Below are positions 19,253-29,409 of a stretch of 64,000 nt of DNA, piece after piece; the stretch's first letter is position 1; the number at the start of each line of letters is the position of its first letter. Origin of the DNA: Achromobacter ruhlandii (lineage in GTDB: Bacteria; Pseudomonadota; Gammaproteobacteria; Burkholderiales; Burkholderiaceae_B); the NCBI RefSeq assembly GCF_902859695.1, contig NZ_CADIJL010000002.1, forward strand, positions 124,001-188,000, given 5' to 3'. Under the pieces are notes generated by a model. It was not told where the DNA came from. It made no database searches and saw nothing but the letters and a program-made list of their open reading frames with translations. A program made the translations under genes and the position numbers.

Positions 19253-21102
19253 ACGGGCCGATCGACCCTGGCTCGGCCGGAGATGCCTGGCCGGCGCTGA
19301 CCCTGCCGCAGATGCTGCGCGAACAGGCGCGGCGCCAGCCCGACGGCATCGCGGTGCGGCAGAAGGACTTTGGCATCTGGCAACCGGTGTCATGGGCGCA
19401 GTATTGGCGCCGCGCCTGCCGCGTGGGGCTGGGGCTGCAGGCCGCCGGCCTGTCGCGCGGTGGCCGGGTCGCGATCGTGGCCGACAATCGACTGGAGTGG
19501 CTGTTGACGCAGTTGGGCGCGGGCGCGGTCGGCGGCGTGGCGGTGGGGGTGTATGCCACGAGCCCGGCCGAGGAAATGGGCTATGTGCTGGAGCATGCCG
19601 ACGTCGAACTGGTGGTGTGCGAGGACCAGGAGCAGACCGACAAGGTGCTGCAGGTGGCGCACCGGCTGCCGCTGTTGCGGCGCATCGTGGTGATGGAGAC
19701 CAAGGGGCTGCGTTCCTACGCGCCGTCCGAACGCGCGCGCATCATCGCCTTCGCCGAGCTGGAGGCCGACGGCCAACGGCTGGAGGCGGAAGGGTTGCAG
19801 GCGCTGAATGAGTTGCTGGACACGCAGAGGCTGGATGATCTGGGCTTGATGATCTACACCTCGGGTTCGACTGGCAAGCCCAAGGGCGCGATGCTCAGTT
19901 ACCGCAACATGCGCGGCGTGGCCCCCGGCATTGCCGAGCGGCTGGGCATGGATGCGCGCAGTGTGCATCTGTCGTACCTGCCGCTGTGCCACGTGGCCGA
20001 GCAGATGCTGTCGACCTTCGTGCCGATCTATCTGGGCGCGCAGGTCAATTTCGGTGAATCGATCCGCACCGTGCAGGAGGATCTGCGCGAAGTGGCGCCA
20101 AGCGTGTTCCTGGGCGTGCCGCGTATCTGGGAAAAGCTGCACGCGTCGATCTCGATCAAGATGCAGGAAGCGGGCCGATTGCAACGGTGGTTGTACCGGC
20201 GCGCGCTGGCGGCGTGCGCGCCATTCGCGCACAAGTCGGCGCGCCAGCGCGGTCCCGGCGAGCGGCTGACCTATGCGCTGTGGTATTGGCTGGTGCTGCG
20301 CGCCTTGCAGAATTTCATCGGCCTGCGGCGGGTACGGGTGGCGATGACCGGGGCGGCGCCGATCGCGCCCGAGGTGGTGCGCTACTTCCGCAATCTCGGC
20401 GTGCCGCTGGTGGAGGTGTATGGCTTGACCGAGTCGACCGGCATGATCTTCGGCCAGCATCCGGACCGCGTGCGGGCGGGCACGGTGGGCGAGCCTATCC
20501 TGGGAGTGGACTGGCGCCTGGGCGAGCAGGGTGAATTGCAGGTGCGCGGCGAGATGGTGTTCGCCGGCTATTACAAGAACGATGCCGCGACCGCCGAGAC
20601 GGTGCGCGACGGCTGGCTGCATACCGGCGACGTGGCCGAGGCGCGCGACGGCCAGTTGCGTATCGTCGACCGTCTGAAAGACATCATGATCACGGCGGGC
20701 GGCAAGAACCTGACGCCATCCGAGATCGAGAATGCGGTCAAGGGCAGCCCCTATGTGAAAGAGTGCGTGATCGTCGCGGACGGCCGGCGTTACGTGGCGG
20801 CGCTGATCCAGCTGGAGTTCGAGACGGTTGGCAAGTGGGCCGAATCGCGTCGCATCGCCTTCACCCATTTCCGTTCGCTGGCCGAATGCGCCGAGGTGCG
20901 CGACCTGGTGGCCGATGAAGTGGCGCGCGCCAACGCGGGGTTGGCGCCGGTGGCGCAGATCAAGCGCTTTCATCTCTTGACCAAGGAACTGGACCACGAC
21001 GATGGCGAGGTGACGGCGACCATGAAGGTGCGCCGCGCCAGCATCTACCGCGCCTATGCGGATGAAATCGAACGGCTCTACGCCGAGGAGACGCCAGCAT
21101 GA
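19249..21102 (+). CDS. AMP-forming acyl-CoA synthetase (long-chain fatty-acid CoA ligase type)
   Basis: 617 residues, ANL superfamily. The P-loop is [16 protein letters not shown], followed by [10 protein letters not shown] (A5), [20 protein letters not shown] (A7-A8) and [18 protein letters not shown] with the catalytic-lysine region C-terminal to it. The enzyme activates a carboxylic acid as acyl-AMP and then acyl-CoA. It is coupled to livF by a 4-bp overlap and to the thiolase by another, so the imported acid is probably its substrate. Length and general sequence resemble bacterial long-chain acyl-CoA synthetases, but chain length cannot be read from the sequence. Confidence 0.85.
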   Translation: MNGPIDPGSAGDAWPALTLPQMLREQARRQPDGIAVRQKDFGIWQPVSWAQYWRRACRVGLGLQAAGLSRGGRVAIVADNRLEWLLTQLGAGAVGGVAVGVYATSPAEEMGYVLEHADVELVVCEDQEQTDKVLQVAHRLPLLRRIVVMETKGLRSYAPSERARIIAFAELEADGQRLEAEGLQALNELLDTQRLDDLGLMIYTSGSTGKPKGAMLSYRNMRGVAPGIAERLGMDARSVHLSYLPLCHVAEQMLSTFVPIYLGAQVNFGESIRTVQEDLREVAPSVFLGVPRIWEKLHASISIKMQEAGRLQRWLYRRALAACAPFAHKSARQRGPGERLTYALWYWLVLRALQNFIGLRRVRVAMTGAAPIAPEVVRYFRNLGVPLVEVYGLTESTGMIFGQHPDRVRAGTVGEPILGVDWRLGEQGELQVRGEMVFAGYYKNDAATAETVRDGWLHTGDVAEARDGQLRIVDRLKDIMITAGGKNLTPSEIENAVKGSPYVKECVIVADGRRYVAALIQLEFETVGKWAESRRIAFTHFRSLAECAEVRDLVADEVARANAGLAPVAQIKRFHLLTKELDHDDGEVTATMKVRRASIYRAYADEIERLYAEETPA

Positions 21103-22253
21103 ATGAAGCGGTGATCGTGGAGGCGGTGCGCACGCCGTTCGGGCGGCGCGGCGGCTGGTGGGCCGATACCCGGCCTGATGACTTGCTGGCGGAGGTGATA
21201 CAGGGATTGCTGGCGCGCGCCGGATTGCCCGGCGGCCAGGTCGATGATGTGATCGCCGGCTGTGTCAGCCAGGCGGGCGAGCAGGGCGCCAACATCGGCC
21301 GCCTGGCGGCGCTGCTGGCCGGTCTGCCGGAGACGGTGCCGGGCGTGGCCCTGAACCGCATGTGCGGATCGAGCCAGCAGGCGGTGCATGCCGGGGCGCA
21401 GGCAATCGCGGCCGGCGACATGCGCTATGTGGTCGCTGGCGGCGTCGAGAGCACGAGCCGCGTGCCGATGTTCCTGGACGTGACGCTGGGCCAGCGCGAA
21501 TTCCGCGGTTTCGAATCGCTCAACCCCGGATTGTTGCGGCGCTATCCGCTGATCCACCAGATCGAGAGCGCCGAACGCATCGCCGAAACGTGGCAGCTGG
21601 GGCGCGCCGAGCTGGATGCCTGGTCGATGCAGAGCCATGCGCGCGCCTGGGCCGCCGCCAGCGCCGGACGCCACACTGAACTGCTGCCTGGTCCGCCGGG
21701 CGCGCCGGCGCGCGACGAGGGCATACGCGAGCACGCCGATCCGGCCAAGATGGCGGCGCTGCCGCCGGCCCTGCGGCCGCCGGGGCAGGGCAACGTGACG
21801 GCGGCGCAGTCGAGCCAGCTGGCCGATGGCGCGGCGGCGGTGCTGTTGGCGGATCGGACGGCTGCGTTGGCGGACGGATTGCGGCCGCAGGCGCGCTTTC
21901 GCGCCCGGGTGGCGATCGGCTCGGATCCGGTGTTGCAGCTGACCGGCGTGATCGCCGCGACCGAGCGCGCCCTGGAGCGGGCCGGCCTGCGGCTGCGAGA
22001 CGTGGACTGGATCGAGATCAATGAGGCCTTCGCCAGCGTGGTGCTGGCCTGGTTGAAGACGCTGGAGGCGGATCCGGCGAAGGTCAACCCGTGGGGCGGC
22101 GCCATCGCCCACGGCCATCCGCTGGGCGCCACGGGCGCGGCGTTGATGGCCAAGATGCTGGCCGGGCTGCGCGCCATGGGCGGCCAGTTCGGCCTGCAAG
22201 TCATGTGCATCGGGCATGGCATGGCGACCGCCACCATCGTCGAGCGGTTATGA
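21099..22253 (+). CDS. Acetyl-CoA acyltransferase (thiolase)
   Basis: 384 residues. Thiolases cleave 3-ketoacyl-CoA with CoA, or run in reverse. Visible: the nucleophilic cysteine in [19 protein letters not shown] (C about 88), EINEAFASV, the catalytic His in [11 protein letters not shown], and the second catalytic Cys in [15 protein letters not shown]. Starts inside the CoA-ligase stop (ATGA) and ends inside the tetR start, so it is one translational unit. Together with the divergent crotonase gene it suggests beta-oxidation-like degradation of the imported acid; an acyl-CoA dehydrogenase and a 3-hydroxyacyl-CoA dehydrogenase are not in the operon. Confidence 0.88.
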   Translation: MNEAVIVEAVRTPFGRRGGWWADTRPDDLLAEVIQGLLARAGLPGGQVDDVIAGCVSQAGEQGANIGRLAALLAGLPETVPGVALNRMCGSSQQAVHAGAQAIAAGDMRYVVAGGVESTSRVPMFLDVTLGQREFRGFESLNPGLLRRYPLIHQIESAERIAETWQLGRAELDAWSMQSHARAWAAASAGRHTELLPGPPGAPARDEGIREHADPAKMAALPPALRPPGQGNVTAAQSSQLADGAAAVLLADRTAALADGLRPQARFRARVAIGSDPVLQLTGVIAATERALERAGLRLRDVDWIEINEAFASVVLAWLKTLEADPAKVNPWGGAIAHGHPLGATGAALMAKMLAGLRAMGGQFGLQVMCIGHGMATATIVERL

Positions 22254-22903
22254 GCCGGTCGGGCAAGGTTGCGGCGCAGCCGGCACACGCCGGTCACGAA
22301 GACGGCGCGGAATCGCTGCGCCGCGCGGAAGTGATCCTGACGGCGGCGCGGCTGTTCCGCGAGCACGGCTACGAACGCACCACGGTGCGCGAACTGGCGC
22401 GCGCCGTGGGCCTGCAGTCCGGCAGCCTGTTCCATCATTTCCGCAGCAAGGAGGAAATCCTGGTGGCGGTGATGAACAACGGCATCCAGGAGGTGCTGGA
22501 CGAAGGCCGCCGGGCGCTGGCTCGCTACCAGGCGCCGGCCGACCGGCTGGCGGCGCTGTTCCGGGTGCATATGTGGAGCATGCTGCACGGCGCCGGCGGC
22601 GATGCGATGAACGCGCTGGTCTATGAATGGCGCAGCCTGTCGGCGCCGAGCCAGGCCAGCGTCAAGGCGCTGAGCGACCGCTACGAAGCCATGTGGCAGG
22701 AGGCGGTGGCGGCGGCGGTGGCCGCGGGCGTGCTGCGCGGCGATGCGCGCGTGATCAAGCGCTGTGTGCTGGGGGCGATGAACCTGACGGTGCAGTGGTA
22801 CAAGCCCGACGGCCGGCTGCGGCCGGCGGCGTTCATCGACGAGATGCTGCGGGCCAGCCTGCCGGCGTTGCCGGAGGGCGCGGGGCGCTGGCCGGTGGCC
22901 TAG
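22250..22903 (+). CDS. TetR-family transcriptional regulator
   Basis: 217 residues. The N-terminal helix-turn-helix is clear: [40 protein letters not shown]. The C-terminal helical ligand domain has an [20 protein letters not shown] segment, as in acyl-CoA-responsive TetR proteins. It begins within the thiolase stop codon and is the last gene of the operon, a common position for an autoregulator. Ligand and operator are inferred; palindromes upstream of livG are candidates. Confidence 0.85.
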   Translation: MSRSGKVAAQPAHAGHEDGAESLRRAEVILTAARLFREHGYERTTVRELARAVGLQSGSLFHHFRSKEEILVAVMNNGIQEVLDEGRRALARYQAPADRLAALFRVHMWSMLHGAGGDAMNALVYEWRSLSAPSQASVKALSDRYEAMWQEAVAAAVAAGVLRGDARVIKRCVLGAMNLTVQWYKPDGRLRPAAFIDEMLRASLPALPEGAGRWPVA

Positions 22904-22929
22904 CGCCGTTCCGCCGCGCAGGCTAGGCC
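22897..22929. other. Inverted repeat holding the stop codons of two convergent genes
   Basis: GGCCTAGC (22897-22904) and GCTAGGCC (22922-22929) form perfect 8-bp arms around a 17-nt loop. The TAG of tetR lies in the left arm and the TAG of yggS in the right arm. It may act as a weak bidirectional terminator, although no T run follows on either side. Confidence 0.35.
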
Positions 22930-23750
22930 GCGCCGGGCCAGTAGTGGCTGTCCGGCAACGCGCGCGCGCCGAATATCGCCTGGCCGACGCGCACGACGGT
23001 GGCGCCTTCCTCGATAGCGATCTCGAAATCGCCGGACATGCCCATCGACAGTTCGTCCAGGCTGATGCCGGCCGGCGCCTGCTGGCGCAGGCGGTCGCGC
23101 AGGCCGCGCAGCAGCACGAAGCACTGGCGCACGCGTTCGGCCTCGCGGGAGAACAGCGCCAGCGTCATGAAGCCGCGTACCCGCAGGGAAGAAAACGCGG
23201 GCAGTGCCTGGAGGAAGGCGGCCACCTCGTCGGGCGCCAGGCCATACTTGCTTGGCTCGCCGGAGGTGTTGACCTGCACATACACATCCAGCGCGCGGCC
23301 TTCCGCCTGCAGGCGCCGGTCCAGCGCTTCGGCCAGGCGCAGGCTGTCCAGGGCCTGGAACTCGCTGGCGAACCGCGCCATCAGCTTGGCCTTGTTGGTC
23401 TGCAAGTGGCCGATGACCGACCAGCGCAGGCCGGCCAGGTCCGTGGTGTTCTCCCATTTGCGATGGGCTTCCTGGATCTTGTTCTCGCCCAGCAGGCGGC
23501 AGCCGGCGGCATGGGCCAGCCGGATGCGCGATTCGTCCATGGTCTTGCTGACCGGCAACAGGCGCACGCTGGCCGGGTCGCGGCCGACGCGCCGGCAGGC
23601 GGCGTCCATGCGCGCGTGGATCGCGGCCAGGTTGCGGCGGAAGTCCTCGACGCTGAGGGCCTGGGGATAGCGGCCGTGCTGGTCGTGACGGGTCTGCGTA
23701 TCAGGGACGCCGGGCGCGGCCTCGGGGGAATCGGGCGGGAGCGTCATCAT
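22923..23750 (-). CDS. yggS: PLP homeostasis protein, YggS/PLPBP family
   Basis: 275 residues. Fold type III PLP-binding protein without known catalysis, needed to balance free PLP and amino-acid pools. PLP lysine in LLPVSKTMDE, the family signature WSVIGHLQTNKAK, SMGMSGDFEIAIEEGAT, and VGQAIFGAR at the end. The N terminus carries about 40 extra residues before the conserved part. It is coupled to benE by a 4-bp overlap. This neighbourhood with a PLP-binding MocR regulator is suggestive. Confidence 0.9.
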   Translation of the reverse strand: MMTLPPDSPEAAPGVPDTQTRHDQHGRYPQALSVEDFRRNLAAIHARMDAACRRVGRDPASVRLLPVSKTMDESRIRLAHAAGCRLLGENKIQEAHRKWENTTDLAGLRWSVIGHLQTNKAKLMARFASEFQALDSLRLAEALDRRLQAEGRALDVYVQVNTSGEPSKYGLAPDEVAAFLQALPAFSSLRVRGFMTLALFSREAERVRQCFVLLRGLRDRLRQQAPAGISLDELSMGMSGDFEIAIEEGATVVRVGQAIFGARALPDSHYWPGAA

Positions 23751-25000
23751 TTCACCATGTCCTTGCCGGCGGATTCAGGACGCGGCAGATCAATGTGGCG
23801 GGGCGGGCGGATGCGCCGCGGCAGGCGGCCATTGAGCGCGGCGTGGGCGAGCAAGCCGATCACCAGGCCCCAGAAGGCGCCGCCGATGCCGAACAGCTTG
23901 ATGTTGGCGGCGGCCGCCAGGAAGGTGATGAGCGAGGCCTCGCGGGTCTTGGGGTCGGCCAGGGCGCTGGCCAGGCTGCCGCCGATGGTGCCCAGCAGGG
24001 CCAGGCCCGCCAGCGTGGTGATGAACGTGGCGGGCAGCGCCATGAACACGGCGGCCAGCGTCACGCCGAACACGCCGACCAGGATATAGAAGATGCCCGC
24101 GGCGATGCCAGCGATCCAGCGCCTGGACGGATCGTCATGCGCTTCGCGGCCGGTGCAGATCGCGGCGGTGATGGCGGCCAGATTGAAGGCATGCGAGCCG
24201 AAGGGCGCCATCAGCAGCGACCCCAGCCCGGTGAGGGTGACGATAGGGTTGGCGCTGGTCTTGAATCCGTCATTGCGCAGCACCAGCATGCCGGGCATGT
24301 ATTGGCCGGTCAGCGTGATGAGGAACAGCGGCAGGGCCACGCTCAGCAGGCCGTTGAGGGAGAACTCGGGCGCCGTGAAGACGGGGGTGGCGAACTCCAG
24401 CCGCAGCCCCGACAGGTCGACCCGGTCCTGCGCCAGCAGCAGCGCCAGGCCGGACACCAGGATACCGACCACGGCGTAGCGCGCGGTGTAGCGCTTGAGC
24501 GCGACGTAGGCGAGGATCAGCCAGCCCACCAGCAGCGGGTCCAGGCTCATGCCGCCGAAGGCGCCGATGCCGAAGGGCAGCAGGATGCCCGCCAGCAGGC
24601 CCGCGGCGACGCCCGGAGGAATCAAGCGGATGGCCTTGTCGAAACAGCCGGATAGCCCGAGCAGGACAAAGGCGGCGGCCGAGACCAGGTAGGCGCCGAT
24701 GGCCTCGGCATAGGGCGTGGTCGCCAGGGCCGTGACCAGGAACGCGGCGGCGGGCGTGGACCACGCGGTGATGACCGGTTCGCGGCTGAGCCAGCTCAGC
24801 ACGATGCCGGTGACGCCCACGCCGATCGACACCGACCAGACCCAGGAGGCGGTCAGCGCCGGACTGAGGCCGGCGACCTTGGCGGCCTGGAATACCAGGA
24901 TGAAGGTGCCGCCGTAGTTGACGATGACCGAGATCAGGCCGGCCACGATGGGATGGACGAGATCGCGCGGGAACAGGGAAGAGGCGCTTGGCGATGACAT
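23747..25000 (-). CDS. benE: BenE-family membrane transporter
   Basis: 417 residues from the ATG at 25000, about 12 membrane segments. Family features: VNYGGTFILVFQAAKVAG at the start, ITAWSTPAAAFLV, and GSHAFNLAAITAAICTGREAH. BenE proteins are classed as benzoate/H+ symporters. No benzoate catabolic genes are nearby. The overlap with yggS and the divergent MocR gene raise the possibility of a vitamin-B6-like or amine substrate. An in-frame ORF extends upstream, but the extra residues are not family sequence and cover the promoter repeats. Confidence 0.85.
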   Translation of the reverse strand: MSSPSASSLFPRDLVHPIVAGLISVIVNYGGTFILVFQAAKVAGLSPALTASWVWSVSIGVGVTGIVLSWLSREPVITAWSTPAAAFLVTALATTPYAEAIGAYLVSAAAFVLLGLSGCFDKAIRLIPPGVAAGLLAGILLPFGIGAFGGMSLDPLLVGWLILAYVALKRYTARYAVVGILVSGLALLLAQDRVDLSGLRLEFATPVFTAPEFSLNGLLSVALPLFLITLTGQYMPGMLVLRNDGFKTSANPIVTLTGLGSLLMAPFGSHAFNLAAITAAICTGREAHDDPSRRWIAGIAAGIFYILVGVFGVTLAAVFMALPATFITTLAGLALLGTIGGSLASALADPKTREASLITFLAAAANIKLFGIGGAFWGLVIGLLAHAALNGRLPRRIRPPRHIDLPRPESAGKDMVK

Positions 25001-25032
25001 GGGGGCGGTGAGAAGCGGGAAAGGTTGAATGG

Positions 25033-25156
25033 CAGACCACTTTGTAGCGCGGCATTGGACTGTCAAGGCAGTACACTTTGGCAATACGTGCCAGACCACT
25101 TTTTCGTTGCGACGACTTCTGCCTCGCCTGGAATGGCAGGCTGCCAGTGACACTTT
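25033..25156. promoter_or_regulatory. Direct repeats in the benE-mocR divergent promoter
   Basis: CAGACCACTTT occurs at 25033-25043 and 25092-25102, with a close copy CAGTACACTTT at 25069-25079 and a looser CAGTGACACTTT at 25145-25156. TGGACTG at about 25056-25062 is inverted relative to the second copy. MocR-type regulators typically bind direct repeats in divergent promoters, so these are probable operators of the adjacent regulator. Confidence 0.6.
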
Positions 25157-25177
25157 CTCCGCCTGCGGGCAGGCTAC

Positions 25178-26686
25178 ATGAGCAAGACCTTCGCGCTTGA
25201 GACGCTGAAAATCCGTATGGGCGACGCCGACCTGGCGCCGCTCGACCTGCACTTGCGCATCCAGCGCGCCTTACGCGCGCTGGTGCTGGACGGCGACCTG
25301 GATCCCGGCGTGAAGCTGCCCGCCAGCCGCGCGCTGGCGCAGTTGCTGGGGGTGGCCCGCGACACGGTCGAGAACGCCTACGTGCAGTTGCAGCGCGACG
25401 GTTTCATCGCGCGGCGCAAGGGCTCGGGCAGCTATGTGTCCGAGACCATCGGCGCCGAACTGCGGGGTTCGGCGCGGCGCCGCGCCCCGCAGCGCGAACG
25501 CCGGGCGACGGCGCAGCCGTCCGCGCCCGCGGCGGGCCTGAGCCGGCGCGGGCGCGCGATCTTCGACAGCGGCGGCGTGGCCGACCAGCAGACGATCCAG
25601 GCGTTCGCCACCGGCCTGCCCGAGACCCGCACCTTTCCGACGGACGTGTGGGAGCGCTTGCAGCGGCAGGTGATGAAGGACCATCGCGGCCATGTGCTGC
25701 TGCACGGCGATCCCCAGGGCGCCGAGCCCTTGCGCCGCGCGATCGCGACTTATCTGAACCTGGAGCGCGGCGCCCGGATCCGCGCCGAGCAGATCGTGGT
25801 GCTCAGCAGCACGCGGCAGGCGCTGTTCCTGTGCGCGCAGTTGCTGGCGGATGCCGGCAAGCCGATCCTGCTGGAGAACCCGGGCTACTTCGGCGCCCGC
25901 AAGGCGTTCGAGTTCGCCGAGGCCAGGGTGGTGCCGATCGACGTCGATGCGCACGGGATCCGCACCGACCTGCTGCGGGCCGACCGCAGCGGCGCCAGTT
26001 GCGTCTACGTGACGCCGTCGCACCAGTATCCGACCGGGGCGACGCTGTCGCTGGCGCGGCGGCTCGAGCTGACCCGCTGGGCGGCCGAAAACGGCAAGTG
26101 GATCATCGAGGACGATTACGACAGCGAATTCCACTACGACGGCCTGCCGACCGCGTGCGTGCAAGGCCTGGACCGGCATGGCCGCACGATCTACCTGGGC
26201 ACCTTCAGCAAGACGCTCTATCCTGGGCTGCGGATGGGCTACATGGCGCTGCCGGACGAGCTGGTCGGCGCCTTCAGCCGCGCGCGCAGCATCGTCGACG
26301 GCCATACGCCGCAGGTCCTGCAGCTGACGCTGGCGCGCTTCATGGCCGATGGCCATTACAACGCCCACGTGCGCGCCATGCGCAAGCTGTACGCCGGGCG
26401 GCGCGAGGCCATGCTGGAGGCGGTTGGCAAACACCTGGCGGGCGTGGCGCGCGCGCTGCGTCCCGAAGGCGGACTGCAGGTGCCGTGCCTGCTGGAACCG
26501 GGATGGTCCGAGGCCGACACCATCCGCCGCGCCGCGCAGGCGGGGCTGGTGCTGCCAGGTCTGGCGCGGTTGTATGCGGATACGCCCGCGCTGCAAGGTT
26601 GGCTGCTGGGCTATGCCTCGCTCAGCGCGCACGAGATCGACCTGGCCATGCGGCGCCTGGCGGTCGCGATAAGGAAGAAGGGGTAG
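25178..26686 (+). CDS. MocR-family regulator (GntR DNA-binding plus aminotransferase domain)
   Basis: 502 residues. The N-terminal winged helix (about 20-85) reads [21 protein letters not shown]...LPASRALAQLLGVARDTVENAYVQL; a linker of about 45 residues rich in Arg and Ala follows; then an AspC-type domain with YVTPSHQYPTGATLS, IIEDDYDSEFHYDG and the PLP lysine in GTFSKTLYPGLRMGY. MocR proteins sense PLP or PLP adducts of amines and usually regulate a neighbouring divergent gene, here benE-yggS. PdxR (vitamin B6), GabR (GABA) and TauR (taurine) are known members; which type this is cannot be decided from sequence. Confidence 0.88.
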   Translation: MSKTFALETLKIRMGDADLAPLDLHLRIQRALRALVLDGDLDPGVKLPASRALAQLLGVARDTVENAYVQLQRDGFIARRKGSGSYVSETIGAELRGSARRRAPQRERRATAQPSAPAAGLSRRGRAIFDSGGVADQQTIQAFATGLPETRTFPTDVWERLQRQVMKDHRGHVLLHGDPQGAEPLRRAIATYLNLERGARIRAEQIVVLSSTRQALFLCAQLLADAGKPILLENPGYFGARKAFEFAEARVVPIDVDAHGIRTDLLRADRSGASCVYVTPSHQYPTGATLSLARRLELTRWAAENGKWIIEDDYDSEFHYDGLPTACVQGLDRHGRTIYLGTFSKTLYPGLRMGYMALPDELVGAFSRARSIVDGHTPQVLQLTLARFMADGHYNAHVRAMRKLYAGRREAMLEAVGKHLAGVARALRPEGGLQVPCLLEPGWSEADTIRRAAQAGLVLPGLARLYADTPALQGWLLGYASLSAHEIDLAMRRLAVAIRKKG

Positions 26687-26738
26687 GGGGCCTGGCGCCG
26701 CGGAAGGCGGTCGCTCGCGGACGGCCCGAGGCGCCGAA

Positions 26739-27062
26739 TCAGCCCTTGCGCTTGAGGAAGGCGCCGACCCCGCAGGCCACGGCGATCGCCAGCAGGGCGC
26801 CGGCGATGGTCAGGAGGAAATCGGCTTCGCCATGGTAGCCGCCGCCGGTCACGCCGCCGGCAACGCTGCCCATCCAGATCACCGCGGTGACCAGCGTGCC
26901 GGTCAGGGCCAGCGCGGTGGCCAGGCACAGCGCGATGAACAGCGGCGTGCGCCGCGCGGGCGCGGGGCCCGTGGCGTAGCCGCCGCGGCCGCGGCGGGGT
27001 TGCATCACCATGAAGAACAGCGCCGCAACCACCGCGGCCAGCATCAGGATCTTGACGATCAT
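26739..27062 (-). CDS. Small three-span membrane protein, unknown function
   Basis: 107 residues. Three hydrophobic segments: residues about 2-20 (KILMLAAVVAALFFMVMQP), about 41-66 (FIALCLATALALTGTLVTAVIW) and about 83-102, ending KRKG. The loop between the first two is Gly/Arg/Pro-rich. It starts 15 bp after the lysS stop on the same strand, so it is likely co-transcribed. I do not recognise the family. Confidence 0.7.
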   Translation of the reverse strand: MIVKILMLAAVVAALFFMVMQPRRGRGGYATGPAPARRTPLFIALCLATALALTGTLVTAVIWMGSVAGGVTGGGYHGEADFLLTIAGALLAIAVACGVGAFLKRKG

Positions 27063-27077
27063 GATGCCGCCCGCGTC

Positions 27078-28601
27078 TTAGTCTTCACGGCGCAGGTGCG
27101 GGAAGAGGATGACGTCGCGGATGCTGGGGCTGTCGGTCAGCAGCATGACCAGGCGGTCGATGCCGATGCCGCAGCCGCCCGTCGGGGGCATGCCGTATTC
27201 CAGCGCGCGGATGTAGTCGGCGTCGTAGTACATCGCTTCCTCGTCGCCGGCGTCCTTGGCCTCGACCTGCGAGCGGAAACGCTCGGCCTGGTCCTCGGGA
27301 TCGTTCAGCTCGGAGAAGCCGTTGGCGATCTCGCGGCCGGTCATGAACAGCTCGAAGCGCTCGGTGATGCCCTCGCGGGTGTCGGAGGCGCGCGCCAGCG
27401 GCGACACTTCAACCGGGTAGTCGATGATGTACGTGGGGTTCCACAGCTTGGCTTCAGCCGTTTCCTCGAACAGCGCCAGCTGCAGCGCGCCCAGGCCGGC
27501 GCGCGACAGCACCGGGCCGTCGGCGTCGGCGCCCAGCTTCTTGAGCTCGGCGCGCACGAAGGCCGGGTCGTCCAGTTGCGCCTGGGTGTAGCCCGGGGCG
27601 TACTTGAGGATGGCTTCGCAGATGGTCAGGCGGTCGAACGGCTTGGACAGATCCAGCTCGCGTTCCTGGTAGGTCAGCACGGCGCTGCCGGTGGCCGAGA
27701 TGGCGGCCTGGCGGATCAGTTCCTCGGTGAAGTCCATCAGCCAGCGGTAGTCCGCGAAGGCCGCGTAGAACTCCATCATCGTGAATTCCGGATTGTGGCG
27801 CGGGCTCACGCCTTCATTGCGGAAGTTGCGGTTGACCTCGAACACGCGCTCGAAGCCGCCGACGATGAGGCGCTTGAGGTAGAGCTCGGGCGCGATGCGC
27901 AGGAACATTTCCATGTCCAGCGCGTTGTGGTGCGTGACGAAGGGCTTGGCCGCCGCGCCGCCCGGGATCGGGTGCAGCATGGGCGTTTCGACTTCGAGGA
28001 AGCCGGCGTTCAGCATGAACTGGCGGATGCTGCCCACGGCCTTGCTGCGCGCCTCGAAGGTGCGGCGCGTGGCGTCGGTCATGATGAGGTCGACGTAGCG
28101 CTGGCGGTAGCGCAGCTCCTGGTCGGCCACGCCGTGGAACTTGTCCGGCAGCGGGCGCAGCGACTTGGACAGCAGGCGCGCCGTGGCGGCGTGCACCGAC
28201 AGTTCGCCCTTGTTGGTCTTGAAGACCGACCCTTCGACCGCGATGATGTCGCCGATGTCCCATTGCTTGAACGCGGCGTAGCTGTCTTCGCCCAGCGTGC
28301 CGCGGTCCAGGTAGATCTGGATGCGGCCGGTGCTGTCCTGCAGCGTGGCGAAGCTGGCCTTGCCCATGACGCGCTTGAGCATCATGCGGCCGGCGACCTT
28401 GACGGTAACGGGCGCGGCGGCCAGGGCTTCCTGCGTCTGGTCGTCGTACTTGTCGTGCAGGGCGGCGGCGCGGGCGTCGGGGACGAAATCGTTGGGATAC
28501 GCGACCCCGGTTTCGCGCAGTTTGGCCAGCTTGGCGCGCCGTTCGGCGATCAAGCGGTTTTCATCCTGGGCGGTTGCCGGAGCGGTCGTGTGGTCGGTCA
28601 T
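27078..28601 (-). CDS. lysS: Lysyl-tRNA synthetase (class II)
   Basis: 507 residues. The N-terminal OB-fold anticodon domain ([23 protein letters not shown]) is followed by the class II catalytic core: motif 2 region ([15 protein letters not shown]...[11 protein letters not shown]) and motif 3 ([13 protein letters not shown]). It charges tRNA-Lys. It lies 10 bp after the SDR gene and downstream of prfB; prfB-lysS linkage is widespread in proteobacteria. Confidence 0.96.
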   Translation of the reverse strand: MTDHTTAPATAQDENRLIAERRAKLAKLRETGVAYPNDFVPDARAAALHDKYDDQTQEALAAAPVTVKVAGRMMLKRVMGKASFATLQDSTGRIQIYLDRGTLGEDSYAAFKQWDIGDIIAVEGSVFKTNKGELSVHAATARLLSKSLRPLPDKFHGVADQELRYRQRYVDLIMTDATRRTFEARSKAVGSIRQFMLNAGFLEVETPMLHPIPGGAAAKPFVTHHNALDMEMFLRIAPELYLKRLIVGGFERVFEVNRNFRNEGVSPRHNPEFTMMEFYAAFADYRWLMDFTEELIRQAAISATGSAVLTYQERELDLSKPFDRLTICEAILKYAPGYTQAQLDDPAFVRAELKKLGADADGPVLSRAGLGALQLALFEETAEAKLWNPTYIIDYPVEVSPLARASDTREGITERFELFMTGREIANGFSELNDPEDQAERFRSQVEAKDAGDEEAMYYDADYIRALEYGMPPTGGCGIGIDRLVMLLTDSPSIRDVILFPHLRRED

Positions 28602-28611
28602 GGTCGGGGGA

Positions 28612-29367
28612 TCAGTCGTAATTGCGGATGTCGTCGATTTCGGTGGCGCCGAAATCGTCGCGATCCAGGTAGGCGAGGATGCGGGAGGCCACGTTGGCGG
28701 GCGAGGACAGCTTGCCGGTGGCGTGGAAGTCCTGGAACTTGGCCAGCGCCGGGAAGCTCTTGGGATCGCTGGAACGGATGGCGGCCTGCATGTCGGTGTC
28801 GACGATGCCGGGGGCCAGCGAGACGACGCGCGCGCCGTTCTCGCCCTGTTCCTGCTTGACCACGCGCGAGTACATGTCGAGCGCGGCCTTGGTGGCGCAG
28901 TACACGCCCCAGCCGGCGTTGGGGTTGCGGCCGGCGCCGGAGGAGATGTTGAGCACGCGGCGGTCGGCCTTGAGGTCTTCGACCGCGGCCAGGAAGCGTG
29001 CGGTCAGCAGCATCACGGCCGTGACGTTCAGATTGAAGGCGGCGGCGATAGCAGGGCCGTCGATCAGCGCGTCGGTGCCGGACACGGGGTGCACGGTGCC
29101 GGCGTTGTTGATCAGCAGGTAACGACGGGCGTCGCGCGGCAGCGTGTCGCAGATGCGGCGCGCGGCCGCTTCGGCCGCGGCCAGGTCCGAGAGGTCCACG
29201 GACACCTGTTCAAGCTGCGCGTCCTGCGAGCGGGCGTAGGCGGCCAGCTCGGGGTCTTCGCGGCGCGCCAGGGTGATCAGGCGGGTGCCCGGTTTGGCCA
29301 GGCCGCGCGCCATGGCGGCGCCGATGCCGCGCGAGGCGCCGGTGAGAATTGCGATGGTGTCGGACAT
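28612..29367 (-). CDS. Short-chain dehydrogenase/reductase (sepiapterin-reductase-like)
   Basis: 251 residues. Rossmann motif [16 protein letters not shown] near the N terminus, NNAGT, catalytic Ser in [10 protein letters not shown] and YxxxK in YCATKAAL. The overall pattern ([27 protein letters not shown] tail) recalls sepiapterin-reductase/benzil-reductase-like SDRs. Inserted between prfB and lysS with short spacers (42 and 10 bp). Substrate unknown. Confidence 0.82.
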   Translation of the reverse strand: MSDTIAILTGASRGIGAAMARGLAKPGTRLITLARREDPELAAYARSQDAQLEQVSVDLSDLAAAEAAARRICDTLPRDARRYLLINNAGTVHPVSGTDALIDGPAIAAAFNLNVTAVMLLTARFLAAVEDLKADRRVLNISSGAGRNPNAGWGVYCATKAALDMYSRVVKQEQGENGARVVSLAPGIVDTDMQAAIRSSDPKSFPALAKFQDFHATGKLSSPANVASRILAYLDRDDFGATEIDDIRNYD

Positions 29368-29409
29368 GCGTGAACCCTCGGGGGACGGTGGACGGAAGTA
29401 TCGCGGAAC

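Noticed and set aside
26832-28859. A 675-codon frame antisense to lysS
   Set aside because: lysS on the other strand has full class II motifs; this frame is a G+C-driven shadow.
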